DNA from: Litchfieldia alkalitelluris
GTDB taxonomy: Bacteria > Bacillota > Bacilli > Bacillales > Salisediminibacteriaceae
DNA length: 64,000 bases
NCBI RefSeq assembly: GCF_002153425.1
Contig: NZ_KZ119600.1
Coordinates: forward strand, 1,843,103 to 1,907,102
Direction: 5' to 3'
Shown: positions 43,348 to 52,372 of the stretch, piece by piece
Position numbering within the stretch: the first letter of the stretch is position 1
Layout: every line of letters starts with the position of its first letter
Made by a program: the position numbers and the translations under genes
The notes under the pieces: model-generated
Databases searched by the model: none
What the model was told of the DNA's origin: nothing
The model's input: only the letters and a program-made list of their open reading frames with translations

Positions 43348-43390
43348 CAAAAACGAGACTTTTCACATAATGAATTTGTCTCGTTTTTTC
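43348..43390 (+). terminator. terminator of the spoIIIA operon
   Basis: AAAACGAGAC / GTCTCGTTTT stem with an 18-base loop and T6, about 100 bases after spoIIIAH and just before the tandem array. Confidence 0.82.
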
Positions 43391-43402
43391 TATTTCTTTA
43401 GA

Positions 43403-43508
43403 AAAAGTAAAATCTCATACCTGATCGACTCCTGATCAGGATGAAAAATGGAAAATCGAGAATCTCATACCTGATCGAGAGCTGATCAGATTTGATGTAT
43501 GAAAAAGC
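43403..43508. repeat. type A palindromic repeats, left flank of array (2 units)
   Basis: Two units of about 50 bp (AAAATCTCAT at 43409; AGAATCTCAT at 43459). The core CATACCTGATC...CTGATCAGG can form a hairpin. The second unit is a chimera: its first half is type A and its second half (ATTTGATGTATGAAAAAGC) is type B. Confidence 0.9.
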
Positions 43509-44106
43509 AAAACTGTCGAATAGAGCAAGGATAACCGACAGTTTCGATGTTAGAAAACGTAAAACTGTCGAATAGAGCAAGGGTTACCGACAGATTTGAT
43601 GTTAGAAAACGCAAAACTGTCGAATAGAGCATGGAATACCGACAGTTTCGATGTTAGAAAAAGCAAAACTGTCGAATAGAGCAAGGGTTACCGACAGATT
43701 TGATGTTAGAAAACGCAAAACTGTCGAATAGAGCATGGAATACCGACAGTTTCGATGTTAGAAAAAGCAAAACTGTCGAATAGAGCAAGGGTTACCGACA
43801 GATTTGATGTTAGAAAACGCAAAACTGTCGAATAGAGCATGGAATACCGACAGATTTGATGTATGAAAACGCAAAACTGTCGAATAGAGCAAGGGTTACC
43901 GACAGATTTGATGTTAGAAAACGCAAAACTGTCGAATAGAGCATGGAATACCGGCAGATTTGATGTTAGAAAAAGCAAAACTGTCGAATAGAGCATGGAA
44001 TACCGACAGTTTTGATGTATGAAAACGCAAAACTGTCTATAAGAGAAAGGTTAACCGACAGATTTGTTTCTCAAAAACGCAAATCTGTCGATAAAAATAG
44101 AAAACC
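43509..44106. repeat. type B tandem array: eleven 52-bp units, ten with a TGTCGAA box
   Basis: Units begin AAAACTGTCG at 43509, 43561, 43613, 43665, 43717, 43769, 43821, 43873, 43925, 43977 and 44029: an exact 52-bp period, plus a 26-bp half unit at 44081. Each has inverted arms CTGTCG / CGACAG with a ~20-base loop. Two variants alternate (GAGCAAGGGTTACCGACAG and GAGCATGGAATACCGACAG), giving a 104-bp higher-order repeat from 43561 to 43976. The first ten units contain TGTCGAA, the core Spo0A-binding heptamer (0A box), at 43514 and every 52 bp after. Period 52 is not a multiple of three, so the array is not a repetitive protein gene. Confidence 0.97.
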
Positions 44107-44340
44107 AAAATCTCATACCCGATCACCACCTGATCAGGTATGAAAAATAGAAAACCAAAATCTCATACCCGATCACCGCCTGATCAGGTACGAAAAATAG
44201 AAAAAGTAAAATCTCATACCTGATCACCGCCTGATCAGGTATGAAAAATGGAAAAACCAAAATCTCATACCAGATCACCGCCTGATCAGGTATGAAAAAT
44301 AGAAAAACCAAAATTTCATACCTGATCGCTCATCGGTCCG
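44107..44340. repeat. type A palindromic repeats, right flank of array (5 units)
   Basis: Units start at 44107, 44157, 44208, 44259 and 44310 (50-51 bp period; last one degenerate). The core CATACCTGATCA-CCGCC-TGATCAGGTATG forms a perfect 12-bp stem with a five-base loop in the third and nearly so in others. The rest is A-rich (TGAAAAATAGAAAAACCAAA). The remainder of the gap (44341-44510) holds no recognisable gene. Confidence 0.95.
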
Positions 44341-44510
44341 AGTGAATCCTATTAATTTTCACGGTAGCATTTCAGAAATAAACAAAAATGAGACAGAAAA
44401 ATATAAAAACATGATTTTCTTTAATTTGAATGGTATAATACCCTATTGGAACAGAAACCCTTATAAAAGTAATAGAGGGTACATACAGGTAGATAAGGGA
44501 GAGATGACTC

Positions 44511-44840
44511 ATGGAATGGTCGGATCTGACTGAAGGAGCAAAAGCAGTACTAGAGCAAACAAGAAACATTAAAAATGATAAGATCCAAATTGTGGAGTTT
44601 GAAGTAGGATTTGAGCAGGATCCAGAACTTGCTGGTGATGCAGAACCTATTTCAATCCAGGAAGAGGATTACCAAAGTCTAAAAAGATTTACGAAAGAAA
44701 ATGAGTATGGTGATAAATACCATATGGCTAGAAACAAAAATATCGTAAAAATTATTCTTTTGGAGAAAGATAAAATTCCAGATAATTTATCGGATTTTCC
44801 AGTTTTTAAAGAATATAAAAATGACACAGTAACGGAATAA
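44511..44840 (+). CDS. small acidic protein, unknown
   Basis: A 109-residue soluble, charged protein (MEWSDLTEGAKAVLEQTRN at the start; ISIQEEDYQSLKRFTKEN in the middle). I recognise no family. AAGGGAGAG lies about eight bases before the ATG, and a hairpin terminator follows, so it is a plausible single-gene unit between the repeat array and accBC. Confidence 0.7.
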   Translation: MEWSDLTEGAKAVLEQTRNIKNDKIQIVEFEVGFEQDPELAGDAEPISIQEEDYQSLKRFTKENEYGDKYHMARNKNIVKIILLEKDKIPDNLSDFPVFKEYKNDTVTE

Positions 44841-44874
44841 AGAAAAGGTACCCTTATAACGATTCATTATAAAA

Positions 44875-44921
44875 AGTGCTATTCTTAAGCAGCGGAAGCA
44901 GCTTGAGGGTAGCATTTTTTG
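44875..44921 (+). terminator. terminator after the small acidic protein gene
   Basis: AGTGCTA-TTCT-TAAGC / GCTTGAGGGTAGCAT hairpin (44875-44914) with T6. The rest of the gap to accB (44922-45178) holds only the inverted repeat described next. Confidence 0.75.
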
Positions 44922-45090
44922 GTATAATTTTTTATTAGTATATATAGGTATGGTAGTACAGGGTGAAATTATTGTTATTTCTGTTTGAGACATCAATTAA
45001 TTGTAGAAAATAGTAGAAGAGTCTTTATGTTAAAAAAATAAAAAAAGGTTTTCATTTGACTAAAATTGATGTAGCATAAATTTAGGACTA

Positions 45091-45130
45091 ACTCATAATA
45101 CATGATAAAAATATCACAAATATTATGAGT
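45091..45130. promoter_or_regulatory. inverted repeat in the accB leader
   Basis: ACTCATAATA (45091-45100) and its exact complement TATTATGAGT (45121-45130), 20 bases apart, stand 48 bases upstream of accB. A TTGACT at 45057 may be the -35 of the accB promoter, which would put the dyad in the 5' leader. Operator or RNA hairpin; regulator unknown. Confidence 0.5.
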
Positions 45131-45178
45131 ATTTACAAAAAAAACGAATAGATTGGCTTAGATGAGGAGTGACTAGTA

Positions 45179-45706
45179 ATGTTAAAAATTCAAGAAATAA
45201 GAGAATTAATTAAACTGATTGATGATTCATCCATTGATGAATTTAAATTCGAACAAAACGGTTCTAAAATTACGATGAAGAAGCAAGCTAGTGTTGGACA
45301 AGTTCAGCAAATTGTACAGGAGCAATCAACGGTCCCAGCCACAGTACCTACAGTAACAACAAGTTCTACAGTGCCACAAAGCCAAACATCGGAAAATGTT
45401 GAAAAACAGACAGCACCAGCAGAAACTGAAGTAGGAACAAGTACATCTGCTACTGTCTCAGGGAATTTACATACTATTACTTCTCCGATGGTAGGGACAT
45501 TCTATGCTGCACCTTCTCCAGATTCTGACCCTTATGTTAAGACAGGGGACAAAATTAAGGAAGATAGTGTTGTTTGTATTGTAGAAGCGATGAAATTAAT
45601 GAATGAGATTGAAGCTGAAGTTAATGGTGAGATCGTAGAAGTCTTAGTGGAAAATGGACAACTTGTAGAATACGGACAAGAATTATTTTTAGTGAAGCCT
45701 GAGTAG
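45179..45706 (+). CDS. accB: biotin carboxyl carrier protein of acetyl-CoA carboxylase
   Basis: A 175-residue BCCP. The N-terminal domain ([25 protein letters not shown]) is followed by a Thr/Val/Pro-rich linker and a C-terminal biotinyl domain with the biotinylation Lys in [15 protein letters not shown] and the thumb-containing [21 protein letters not shown]. The protein carries CO2 between AccC and AccAD for malonyl-CoA synthesis. GAGGAGTGAC precedes ATG 45179. It is 11 bases from accC. Confidence 0.96.
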   Translation: MLKIQEIRELIKLIDDSSIDEFKFEQNGSKITMKKQASVGQVQQIVQEQSTVPATVPTVTTSSTVPQSQTSENVEKQTAPAETEVGTSTSATVSGNLHTITSPMVGTFYAAPSPDSDPYVKTGDKIKEDSVVCIVEAMKLMNEIEAEVNGEIVEVLVENGQLVEYGQELFLVKPE

Positions 45707-45717
45707 GGGATGAAACG

Positions 45718-47079
45718 ATGATAAAAAAAGTACTTATAGCTAATAGAGGAGAAATAGCTGTCAGAATTATTAGGGCATGTAAAGAGCTTGATATTGAGAC
45801 AGTGGCTGTCTATTCCACTGCTGATAGTGATGCATTACATGTGCGTTTGGCAGATGAAGCGTACTGTATAGGTCCCACTTCATCATCTGATAGTTATTTG
45901 AATTTCACTAATATTATGAGCGTGGCTACTTTAACTGAAGTAGACGCCATTCACCCAGGATATGGTTTTCTTGCTGAAAATGCAGATTTTGCAGAAATTT
46001 GTGCAGCTTGTAATATTACTTTTATAGGTCCCAGTCCAGAAGCCATTAGTCAAATGGGGACAAAAGATGTGGCTAGAACGACTATGAAAAAAGCAGGTGT
46101 TCCTGTCGTTCCTGGCTCTGAGGGTATTATCCAATCCATCGACGAGGGTGTTATGCTCGCTGAGGAAATTGGATATCCAGTAATCATTAAAGCTACAGCA
46201 GGTGGTGGAGGAAAAGGGATTCGTGTTGCCAAAAATGAATCTGAATTGCGTAAAGGGATTTCTGTTACTCAAAAGGAAGCTAAAGCGAATTTCGGGAATG
46301 CCGGTGTCTACTTAGAAAAATTTATTGAAGATTTTCGTCATGTAGAAATCCAAGTAATGGCTGATACTCACGGAAATGTCATTCACTTAGGAGAACGTGA
46401 TTGCACAATCCAACGTAGATTACAGAAACTTGTTGAGGAAACCCCATCCCCGGCATTAGATGAAGACATGCGGTTTAAGATGGGGGATGCGGCAGTACGT
46501 GCAGCCGAAGCTGTTAATTACGTAGGAGCAGGTACGATAGAGTTTATTTTTGATCATAAAAATAATAAATTCTATTTCATGGAAATGAATACTAGAATTC
46601 AAGTAGAGCACCCTGTTACAGAAATGGTCACAGGTGTTGATCTCATAAAAGAACAGATTTTAGTTGCGTCTGGAGAAAAGCTTTCCTATACTCAAGAGGA
46701 AGTTGTTTTTAAAGGATGGTCCATAGAGTGTCGTATTAATGCTGAAAACCCAGATAAAAACTTTATGCCCTCACCAGGGAAAGTTGACATGTATTTACCG
46801 CCAGGTGGCTTTGGTGTACGTGTTGACAGCGCAGTTTTTCCTGGTTATGTGATCACACCGTTTTATGATTCTATGGTGGCCAAGCTTATCACTTACGGTG
46901 AAACAAGGGAAGAAGCAATCGCAAAAATGAGACGGGCTTTAAGTGAATTTGTTATCGAGGGTGTTGAGACTACAATACCTTTCCATTTAAGGCTATTCAA
47001 TCATGAAGTATTTGTTAATGGCGATTTTAATACGAAATTTTTGGAACAATACTCTTTAAAGCCTGAAAATGAAGATTAA
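45718..47079 (+). CDS. accC: biotin carboxylase subunit of acetyl-CoA carboxylase
   Basis: A 453-residue ATP-grasp biotin carboxylase. Motifs: [18 protein letters not shown] at the start, the glycine loop [44 protein letters not shown], and [17 protein letters not shown] with the catalytic Arg/Glu. Full length. GAGTAGGGGATG is the ribosome binding region. Operon accB-accC-yqhY as in B. subtilis. Confidence 0.97.
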   Translation: MIKKVLIANRGEIAVRIIRACKELDIETVAVYSTADSDALHVRLADEAYCIGPTSSSDSYLNFTNIMSVATLTEVDAIHPGYGFLAENADFAEICAACNITFIGPSPEAISQMGTKDVARTTMKKAGVPVVPGSEGIIQSIDEGVMLAEEIGYPVIIKATAGGGGKGIRVAKNESELRKGISVTQKEAKANFGNAGVYLEKFIEDFRHVEIQVMADTHGNVIHLGERDCTIQRRLQKLVEETPSPALDEDMRFKMGDAAVRAAEAVNYVGAGTIEFIFDHKNNKFYFMEMNTRIQVEHPVTEMVTGVDLIKEQILVASGEKLSYTQEEVVFKGWSIECRINAENPDKNFMPSPGKVDMYLPPGGFGVRVDSAVFPGYVITPFYDSMVAKLITYGETREEAIAKMRRALSEFVIEGVETTIPFHLRLFNHEVFVNGDFNTKFLEQYSLKPENED

Positions 47080-47102
47080 TCTTCAAAAAGGAGGAGAGCA
47101 CC

Positions 47103-47519
47103 ATGAAAGATAACCATTTAATCCACATGGCTGAGGACAAAGAGGAACTAGGTAAAGTAGAGATTTCCCCTGAAGTAATTGAAATTATAGCAGGTCTTGC
47201 AGCCTCAGAGGTTGAGGGAGTAGCTACAATGCGTGGGAACTTTGCTTCAGGCGTGGCGGAGCGTCTAGGTAGGAAAAACAATCATGGTAAAGGCGTAAAA
47301 GTTGAGCTCACAGAAGACGGTATTATTGTAGATGCTTATGTAGTAATGAACTATGGAATCTCAATTCCAGAAGGAAGTAAAAAAATTCAGGAAAATATCT
47401 ATCAAACTCTTGAAAACATGACTGCAATTCAACTTTCTGAAGTTAATGTCCATGTTGTTGGCGTTCAATTAGAACAACCAAAAGAAGTAGACCAACCAAA
47501 AAAAGAACATGGAGCTTAA
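47103..47519 (+). CDS. yqhY: Asp23/Gls24-family protein YqhY
   Basis: A 138-residue Asp23/Gls24 (DUF322) protein; hallmark VEISPEVIEIIAGLAASEVEGV and VDAYVVMNYGISIPE. YqhY is conserved downstream of accBC in Firmicutes. In B. subtilis its loss leads to suppressor mutations in acetyl-CoA carboxylase, so a control role in malonyl-CoA synthesis is likely. AAGGAGGAGAG precedes the ATG. Ends at a terminator. Confidence 0.95.
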   Translation: MKDNHLIHMAEDKEELGKVEISPEVIEIIAGLAASEVEGVATMRGNFASGVAERLGRKNNHGKGVKVELTEDGIIVDAYVVMNYGISIPEGSKKIQENIYQTLENMTAIQLSEVNVHVVGVQLEQPKEVDQPKKEHGA

Positions 47520-47526
47520 AGACCAA

Positions 47527-47557
47527 GAGGTTGTCTCATTGTGAGACAGCCTTTTCG
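47527..47557 (+). terminator. terminator of the accBC-yqhY operon
   Basis: GGTTGTCTCA / TGAGACAGCC perfect stem with a three-base loop and TTTT tail. Confidence 0.88.
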
Positions 47558-47596
47558 TTTTGAAATCACAAAGGGTGATGACAAAGGTATTTGCAC

Positions 47597-47648
47597 TTTT
47601 TCTTCCACTGCCCTACGCTTGTGACCATAGGTGCTTGCGCTTTCATAT
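47597..47648 (+). repeat. partial copy of the intergenic repeat seen at 34.6-34.8 kb
   Basis: TTCCACTGCCCTACGCTTGTGACCATAGGTGCTTGCGCTTT resembles the second copy at 34720-34757 (TCCACTGCCCTACGCTCGTAATCTTAGGCGCTAATGCTTT) with about eight differences. A shorter relative (ACATAGGAGCTTGCGCTTTT) lies at 31331-31350. Confidence 0.65.
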
Positions 47649-47748
47649 AATTAGCTTTGTATTAAAAAGAAAAGTTGTGCTATCATCTACAATGTAAGGT
47701 AATAATAAAAGACATAAATGTAATAGCAGTAGAAGGAGACGTTTATAG

Positions 47749-48144
47749 ATGAATAGAAGAGTAGCACGTATAAAAGCAGTCCAGTCCCTATATCAAGTAG
47801 AAATGACGGCTGTTGAACCAGATGAAGCAATAAATAACGTGTTAGAGGAAGATGAAGAAGGCTCACCTTTTCTTTCTAATTTAGTGCACGGAACAGTTGA
47901 CCATATAGCAGAGATTGATCAAATGCTCGAAGCTGCACTTGAGAATTGGTCCATTTCTCGTGTCTCAAGAGTGGACCGCGCCATATTACGAATGGCTACT
48001 TACGAAATGAAATGGCTAGATGATATTCCAGTTAATGTCTCAATTAACGAGGCAATTGACCTGGCTAAAGGATTTACGGGAGAGGAAGAGCCAGGAAAAT
48101 TTGTAAATGGCGTATTATCGAAAGTAGCAAAAACAATTCAATAA
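47749..48144 (+). CDS. nusB: transcription antitermination factor NusB
   Basis: A 131-residue all-helical NusB, which with NusE binds boxA RNA in ribosomal RNA transcription. Family motifs: RRVARIKAVQSLYQVEM at the start and WSISRVSRVDRAILRMATYEM, NEAIDLAKGFTGEEEPGKFVNGVL. GAAGGAGACG precedes ATG 47749. It begins a long forward gene series with folD and xseA. Confidence 0.96.
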   Translation: MNRRVARIKAVQSLYQVEMTAVEPDEAINNVLEEDEEGSPFLSNLVHGTVDHIAEIDQMLEAALENWSISRVSRVDRAILRMATYEMKWLDDIPVNVSINEAIDLAKGFTGEEEPGKFVNGVLSKVAKTIQ

Positions 48145-48259
48145 AGCTGGTTTTGTTTTATAAAACTGATTCATGCGAGAACTACTAGCAGAAAGCGAGT
48201 ACTTGTTGCATAAATCATTATCAAATAATATATAGACAAAAACTAAAAATGGGGGAGTA

Positions 48260-49117
48260 ATGATGTCAGCAATTATTATCTCAGGAAAAGAATTGGCGAA
48301 GGAAAAACGCGAACAAATGAAACTGGAAGTGGAAAAACTGACTAGGCAAGGGGTAACTCCTGGACTTGCAGTCATTTTAATTGGTGAAGATCCAGCGTCA
48401 CAATCCTATGTCCGCTCAAAGCAAAAATCATGTAAAGAAATAGGTATACATTCTGAATTGTATGAGCTCCCCGAAACAACAACGCAAGAAGAACTATTAG
48501 GGAAAATCAATCACTTAAATCATCAAGAAAACATTCATGGTATTTTAGTACAACTACCACTTCCTAATCATATTTCTGAGAAGGCAGTTATTGAATCCAT
48601 TGATCCAACTAAAGATGTTGATGGGTTTCATCCTATAAACATTGGTAGAATGATGACTGGACAAGAAGCCTTCCTCCCTTGTACCCCTTACGGAATCGTT
48701 GAAATGATTAAATCTAAAGGGATTGATATTGAAGGGAAGCAAGTGGTAGTTGTAGGAAGAAGTAACATTGTAGGGAAGCCTGTTGGACAACTTCTATTAA
48801 ATGAAAATGCTACAGTAACTTACTGTCATTCGAGAACTAGGAACATGAAGGATTTGACACTTACTGCTGATATTTTAGTTGTTGCTGTAGGTAAGGCCCA
48901 TTTCCTTGATGGTGAATATGTTAAGGGTGGAGCTGTAGTTATAGATGTAGGAGTTAACAGAAATGAAGAAGGCAAGCTAGTTGGGGATGTGAATTTTGAT
49001 TCAGCTAAGGATAAAGCATCTTATATTACACCTGTGCCTGGAGGCGTAGGACCGATGACCATTACAATGCTATTACATAATACAATTATTTCTGCAAACC
49101 GAGTAGCAAATAAATAA
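48260..49117 (+). CDS. folD: methylenetetrahydrofolate dehydrogenase / cyclohydrolase
   Basis: A 285-residue bifunctional FolD, interconverting 5,10-methylene-, 5,10-methenyl- and 10-formyl-tetrahydrofolate. Motifs: catalytic Lys in SYVRSKQKSCKEIG, VQLPLPNHI, DVDGFHPINIGRM, and the NADP loop VVVGRSNIVGKPVGQLL, with PVPGGVGPMT near the end. GGGGGAGTA precedes two consecutive ATGs (48260 and 48263). It uses one-carbon units that the glycine cleavage genes generate. Confidence 0.96.
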   Translation: MMSAIIISGKELAKEKREQMKLEVEKLTRQGVTPGLAVILIGEDPASQSYVRSKQKSCKEIGIHSELYELPETTTQEELLGKINHLNHQENIHGILVQLPLPNHISEKAVIESIDPTKDVDGFHPINIGRMMTGQEAFLPCTPYGIVEMIKSKGIDIEGKQVVVVGRSNIVGKPVGQLLLNENATVTYCHSRTRNMKDLTLTADILVVAVGKAHFLDGEYVKGGAVVIDVGVNRNEEGKLVGDVNFDSAKDKASYITPVPGGVGPMTITMLLHNTIISANRVANK

Positions 49118-49128
49118 GGGGGAGACGA

Positions 49129-50505
49129 ATGAAACAAGAGTTTCTTTCTGTTAGTGATTTAACGAGAAGGATTAAGCGCCTTTTAGATACAGATAATTCT
49201 CTCCGTAATGTTTGGATCAGGGCAGAGATCTCTAATTTTAGTCAACATAGCAGGGGACACATGTATTTTACGTTGAAAGATGACGGCTCCAAAGTTAACT
49301 CTGTTATGTTCGCTGGAAATAATAGATTTTTAAAGTTTCGTCCTAAAAATGGGATGAGTGTCCTTGTAAGAGGAGATATATCCGTATACGAGCCGCATGG
49401 ACAGTATCAATTATACGTGAAGGAAATGCAACCAGATGGGATTGGTAATCTCTATTTAGCTTATGAAGAGCTTAAGAGAAAATTAGAGATGGCTGGATAC
49501 TTTTCTGACACTGTTAAAAAGAAAATTCCTTTAATGCCTAAATCAATAGGTGTAATTACCTCTCCTACAGGGGCTGCAGTACGAGACATCATAACAACAT
49601 TAGGGCGACGTTTTCCTGTTGCTCAGGTGACGTTGTTACCTGTTCTCGTTCAAGGTGCAGAGGCTGCCCCTTCCATTACTAGGGCTATTCAGCAGGCAAA
49701 TGAAGCAGCCGTATTTGATGTGCTAATCGTGGGGAGAGGCGGAGGTTCTCTAGAGGAACTATGGGCGTTTAATGAACAGGTTGTTGCAGAGGCAATCTAC
49801 AAATCCAGTATTCCCATCATCTCAGCAGTAGGTCATGAAACAGATATAACAATTAGTGATTTTGTAGCGGATTTAAGGGCACCAACCCCTACTGCTGCTG
49901 CGGAATTAGCCGTTCCTGATATGGTTGAATTAAAAAAAGGGATACTAGAGCGTAGAAATAGACTCAGTCGTGGAATGCAATCTACCCTTTCAATGAAGAA
50001 AGAAAAACTTCTTTTTTTAGAAAAATCATATGCATTTCGATATCCGAAGCAATTGCTTGAGCAAAAGGAACAAGAGCTTGATCGATTGGTAGAATCATTG
50101 AGTAGGGAAACAAAACGCCTACTAGAGGGTAGTCAAAATAAGTTTCGTGAGATCAATGGGAGACTTCACCGTGTTCATCCACAAATAAAAGTAGAACAAG
50201 AGAAACTCAGACATGAACAATTAAAAGATTCGCTGAAAAGGGCTATGACACAATTGACTAATCAGCAAGAATCAAAGTTTTCTATACTACTCTCAAAATT
50301 GAAAGTTCTCAGTCCATTAAACATGATGGATCGGGGTTATAGTCTTGCTTATAATGATGATGGAAAACTAATCAAAACAGTTGACGATGTAAAAGAAGAC
50401 ACTGAGTTGACTATTAGATTACAGGATGGAAGAGTATTGTGTGATGTAAAAGAACGAACCTATGAGGATTTAACTAAGGGAGACTGGAGTGAAAAAAATG
50501 AGTGA
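49129..50505 (+). CDS. xseA: exodeoxyribonuclease VII large subunit
   Basis: A 458-residue XseA. It has an N-terminal OB-fold ([29 protein letters not shown]), a catalytic domain with [21 protein letters not shown] and [15 protein letters not shown], and a long C-terminal coiled coil. With XseB it degrades single-stranded DNA to short oligonucleotides. AAGGGGGAGACG precedes the ATG. Overlaps xseB by eight bases. Confidence 0.95.
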   Translation: MKQEFLSVSDLTRRIKRLLDTDNSLRNVWIRAEISNFSQHSRGHMYFTLKDDGSKVNSVMFAGNNRFLKFRPKNGMSVLVRGDISVYEPHGQYQLYVKEMQPDGIGNLYLAYEELKRKLEMAGYFSDTVKKKIPLMPKSIGVITSPTGAAVRDIITTLGRRFPVAQVTLLPVLVQGAEAAPSITRAIQQANEAAVFDVLIVGRGGGSLEELWAFNEQVVAEAIYKSSIPIISAVGHETDITISDFVADLRAPTPTAAAELAVPDMVELKKGILERRNRLSRGMQSTLSMKKEKLLFLEKSYAFRYPKQLLEQKEQELDRLVESLSRETKRLLEGSQNKFREINGRLHRVHPQIKVEQEKLRHEQLKDSLKRAMTQLTNQQESKFSILLSKLKVLSPLNMMDRGYSLAYNDDGKLIKTVDDVKEDTELTIRLQDGRVLCDVKERTYEDLTKGDWSEKNE

Positions 50506-50734
50506 AAAAACAAATGAATTAAGTTTTGAAAAGGCTATGGAAAAACTTGAGTTAGTTGTAGACAAGCTTGAGCAGGGAGATGTACCATTAGAGGAAGCAA
50601 TATCCATGTTTCAAGAAGGTATGGAATTATCTAAATATTGTCATGATCGCTTGCAACATGTTGAAAAACAAATGACACAAGTTTTAACAGAAGATGGAGA
50701 AATAAAGCCATTTCATGTAGAGGAGCAATCATAG
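50498..50734 (+). CDS. xseB: exodeoxyribonuclease VII small subunit
   Basis: A 78-residue helical hairpin protein with the family pattern [28 protein letters not shown] and [17 protein letters not shown] lies eight bases before ATG 50498; the GTG at 50489 is inside that site. The last base is the first base of the ispA start, so xseA-xseB-ispA are tightly coupled. Confidence 0.95.
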   Translation: MSEKTNELSFEKAMEKLELVVDKLEQGDVPLEEAISMFQEGMELSKYCHDRLQHVEKQMTQVLTEDGEIKPFHVEEQS

Positions 50735-51621
50735 TGGATGTATTAACACTTCAAGATTTTATAAAGCTTGAGAAAAGCCAAATTGAACAAAAACTACCAC
50801 AATTAATCGAAGCCCTTGATGCGCCAAATAACTTAAAGGAATCCATGAGCTATTCTTTAAAAGCTGGTGGGAAAAGAATTAGACCATTGCTTTTATTAGC
50901 TACTCTAAAAGGGTATAACAAGCCGTTTGAATTAGGTTATAGTGTTGCGTGTGCCATTGAGATGATACACACGTACTCCTTAATTCATGACGACTTACCT
51001 GCCATGGATGATGATGACTTAAGACGTGGTAAGGCTACTAATCATAAAGTATTTGGAGAGGCAATGGCCATTCTAGCTGGAGATGGGCTACTCACATATA
51101 GCTTCAACATCATTTCCTCCCTTGCTGATGTAGACGCTGAAACAAAAATAAAGCTGATTCAGAATATCTCTGAGGCTGCGGGGCCCGAGGGGATGGTTGG
51201 TGGACAAGTAGCTGATATGGAAGGGGAAGGTAAACCTTTATCAGTTGAAGAGTTACAAGGAATTCATCACCATAAGACCGGGGATTTATTAGCTGTTTCC
51301 GTGAAAGCTGGAGCGATTCTCTCAGGTGCGTCTGATAATGAAATTGAACTTCTTGGAACTTTTGCAAAACATCTAGGGATTGCTTTCCAAATTAAAGATG
51401 ATATTCTTGATGTGGTTGGAGATGAGGAAGCATTAGGGAAGCCAGTTGGTAGTGATGAAGAAAATGATAAAAGTACATATCCGAGTATTCTAGGAATGGA
51501 TAAAGCAAAGGAAAAATTGGCCTACCATCTAGAGGAAGCAAAAAAAAGCTTATATAAAGTGGAAATTGATCATACATTGTTAAAAGAGATAGTAGAATAT
51601 ATCGGAAATAGATCAAATTAA
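50734..51621 (+). CDS. ispA: farnesyl diphosphate synthase
   Basis: A 295-residue short-chain trans-prenyl diphosphate synthase. The two Asp-rich Mg-binding motifs are seen in IHDDLPAMDDDDLRRGK and FQIKDDILDVVGD, plus YSLKAGGKRIRP at the substrate end. Product should be farnesyl diphosphate, feeding undecaprenyl phosphate and quinone synthesis. GTG 50734 follows GAGGAGCAATC. The downstream OLE RNA, oapA and dxs keep the isoprenoid context. Confidence 0.95.
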   Translation: MDVLTLQDFIKLEKSQIEQKLPQLIEALDAPNNLKESMSYSLKAGGKRIRPLLLLATLKGYNKPFELGYSVACAIEMIHTYSLIHDDLPAMDDDDLRRGKATNHKVFGEAMAILAGDGLLTYSFNIISSLADVDAETKIKLIQNISEAAGPEGMVGGQVADMEGEGKPLSVEELQGIHHHKTGDLLAVSVKAGAILSGASDNEIELLGTFAKHLGIAFQIKDDILDVVGDEEALGKPVGSDEENDKSTYPSILGMDKAKEKLAYHLEEAKKSLYKVEIDHTLLKEIVEYIGNRSN

Positions 51622-51685
51622 GTGATTTCTGACATAAGTTTTTCCTGTGTTGGAAAACTTGTGTCAAGAATGAAAAGCTTGTTTA

Positions 51686-51713
51686 TTGTTTAAAATTCTT
51701 TTCATGATATAAT
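51686..51713 (+). promoter_or_regulatory. promoter of OLE RNA
   Basis: Extended -10 TGATATAAT (TATAAT at 51708-51713) with a TTGTTT -35-like hexamer 16 bases upstream (51686-51691). It would start transcription at about 51720. Confidence 0.6.
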
Positions 51714-51717
51714 ATTC

Positions 51718-52285
51718 GTACCGGGTGATGCAGTATTCTAGTCGGTCCTCCATTTTTGAAAACGGGCCTAAAAATCCGTTAAAGGGCACATCGATGAAGT
51801 TCCTAGTTTTGGCTTGAGGCGCCCAGCTTTGGGTCATTCCTGGGAGTAAAGGTGTTAGGGCGATCCACAATGGCATGTGGGCGTTGACCCTGCACCGCGG
51901 AGGCCTTTCATGTAGTAGTCGTTCCCGCGGCACGCTAACATGCAAGGTATGAACCTGCAATGCAAGTTGGGGAACTTGTGAGCAGCGTAGCCTGCCTTGA
52001 GTGGAGTCAGAGGGGATTATGGATGCTAGGTTGTATACACAGCAGTCATTCATATGAAATCTGCTCTGCAAAAGAGGATAGAAAATGGTAAAGGACTGTT
52101 GAGGAAAACTCCTAGACTGTTCCATCTTGGACATTTAAAGGGGATTATAGTGCGTTCTAAGTGGTAATCCAGTCTGACGAATGGCGACATCGTCAAGATA
52201 GGTTTAAAGGGAAACCACCACAGCGGCGACGCTGAGGTACCTATCTGGGAAAACCTACTGGACCTAAGACGCAGTTTTTACTCTT
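51718..52285 (+). ncRNA. ole: OLE RNA (ornate, large, extremophilic RNA)
   Basis: About 570 bases between ispA and oapA carry no plausible protein but many GC-richer, paired segments, quite unlike the AT-rich spacers elsewhere. Examples are GTAGTCGTTCCCGCGGCACG and CACCACAGCGGCGACGCTGAGG. The location between ispA and dxs and directly upstream of an OapA gene is the known position of OLE RNA in Bacillus halodurans and relatives. OLE RNA forms a membrane-bound ribonucleoprotein with OapA and OapB, and is connected with resistance to cold, ethanol and Mg2+ stress. The ends are estimated from the promoter and the last structured segment (GACCTAAGACGCAG, then TTTTTACTC). Confidence 0.87.
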
Positions 52286-52372
52286 TAAATGATCACTCGT
52301 ATACATATAATATGAAGTGGCCATAAGTATTTTCACTATAGCGTAAGTATTAAAAGATAGGAAACGATATAA

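Noticed and set aside
43398-44311. Minus-strand ORFs in the repeat array (43398-43580, 43706-43996, 44123-44311)
   Set aside because: They are open only because the units lack stops in some frames; a 52-bp period changes frame at each unit and no ribosome binding sites precede them.
43403-44340. CRISPR array
   Set aside because: The whole 50-52-bp unit is repeated; there are no unique spacers between constant repeats, the units vary in two alternating forms, and no cas gene is in the window.
51664-52134. 156-codon minus-strand ORF over the OLE RNA
   Set aside because: No ribosome binding site, composition unlike the neighbours, and it lies antisense within a structured RNA gene.
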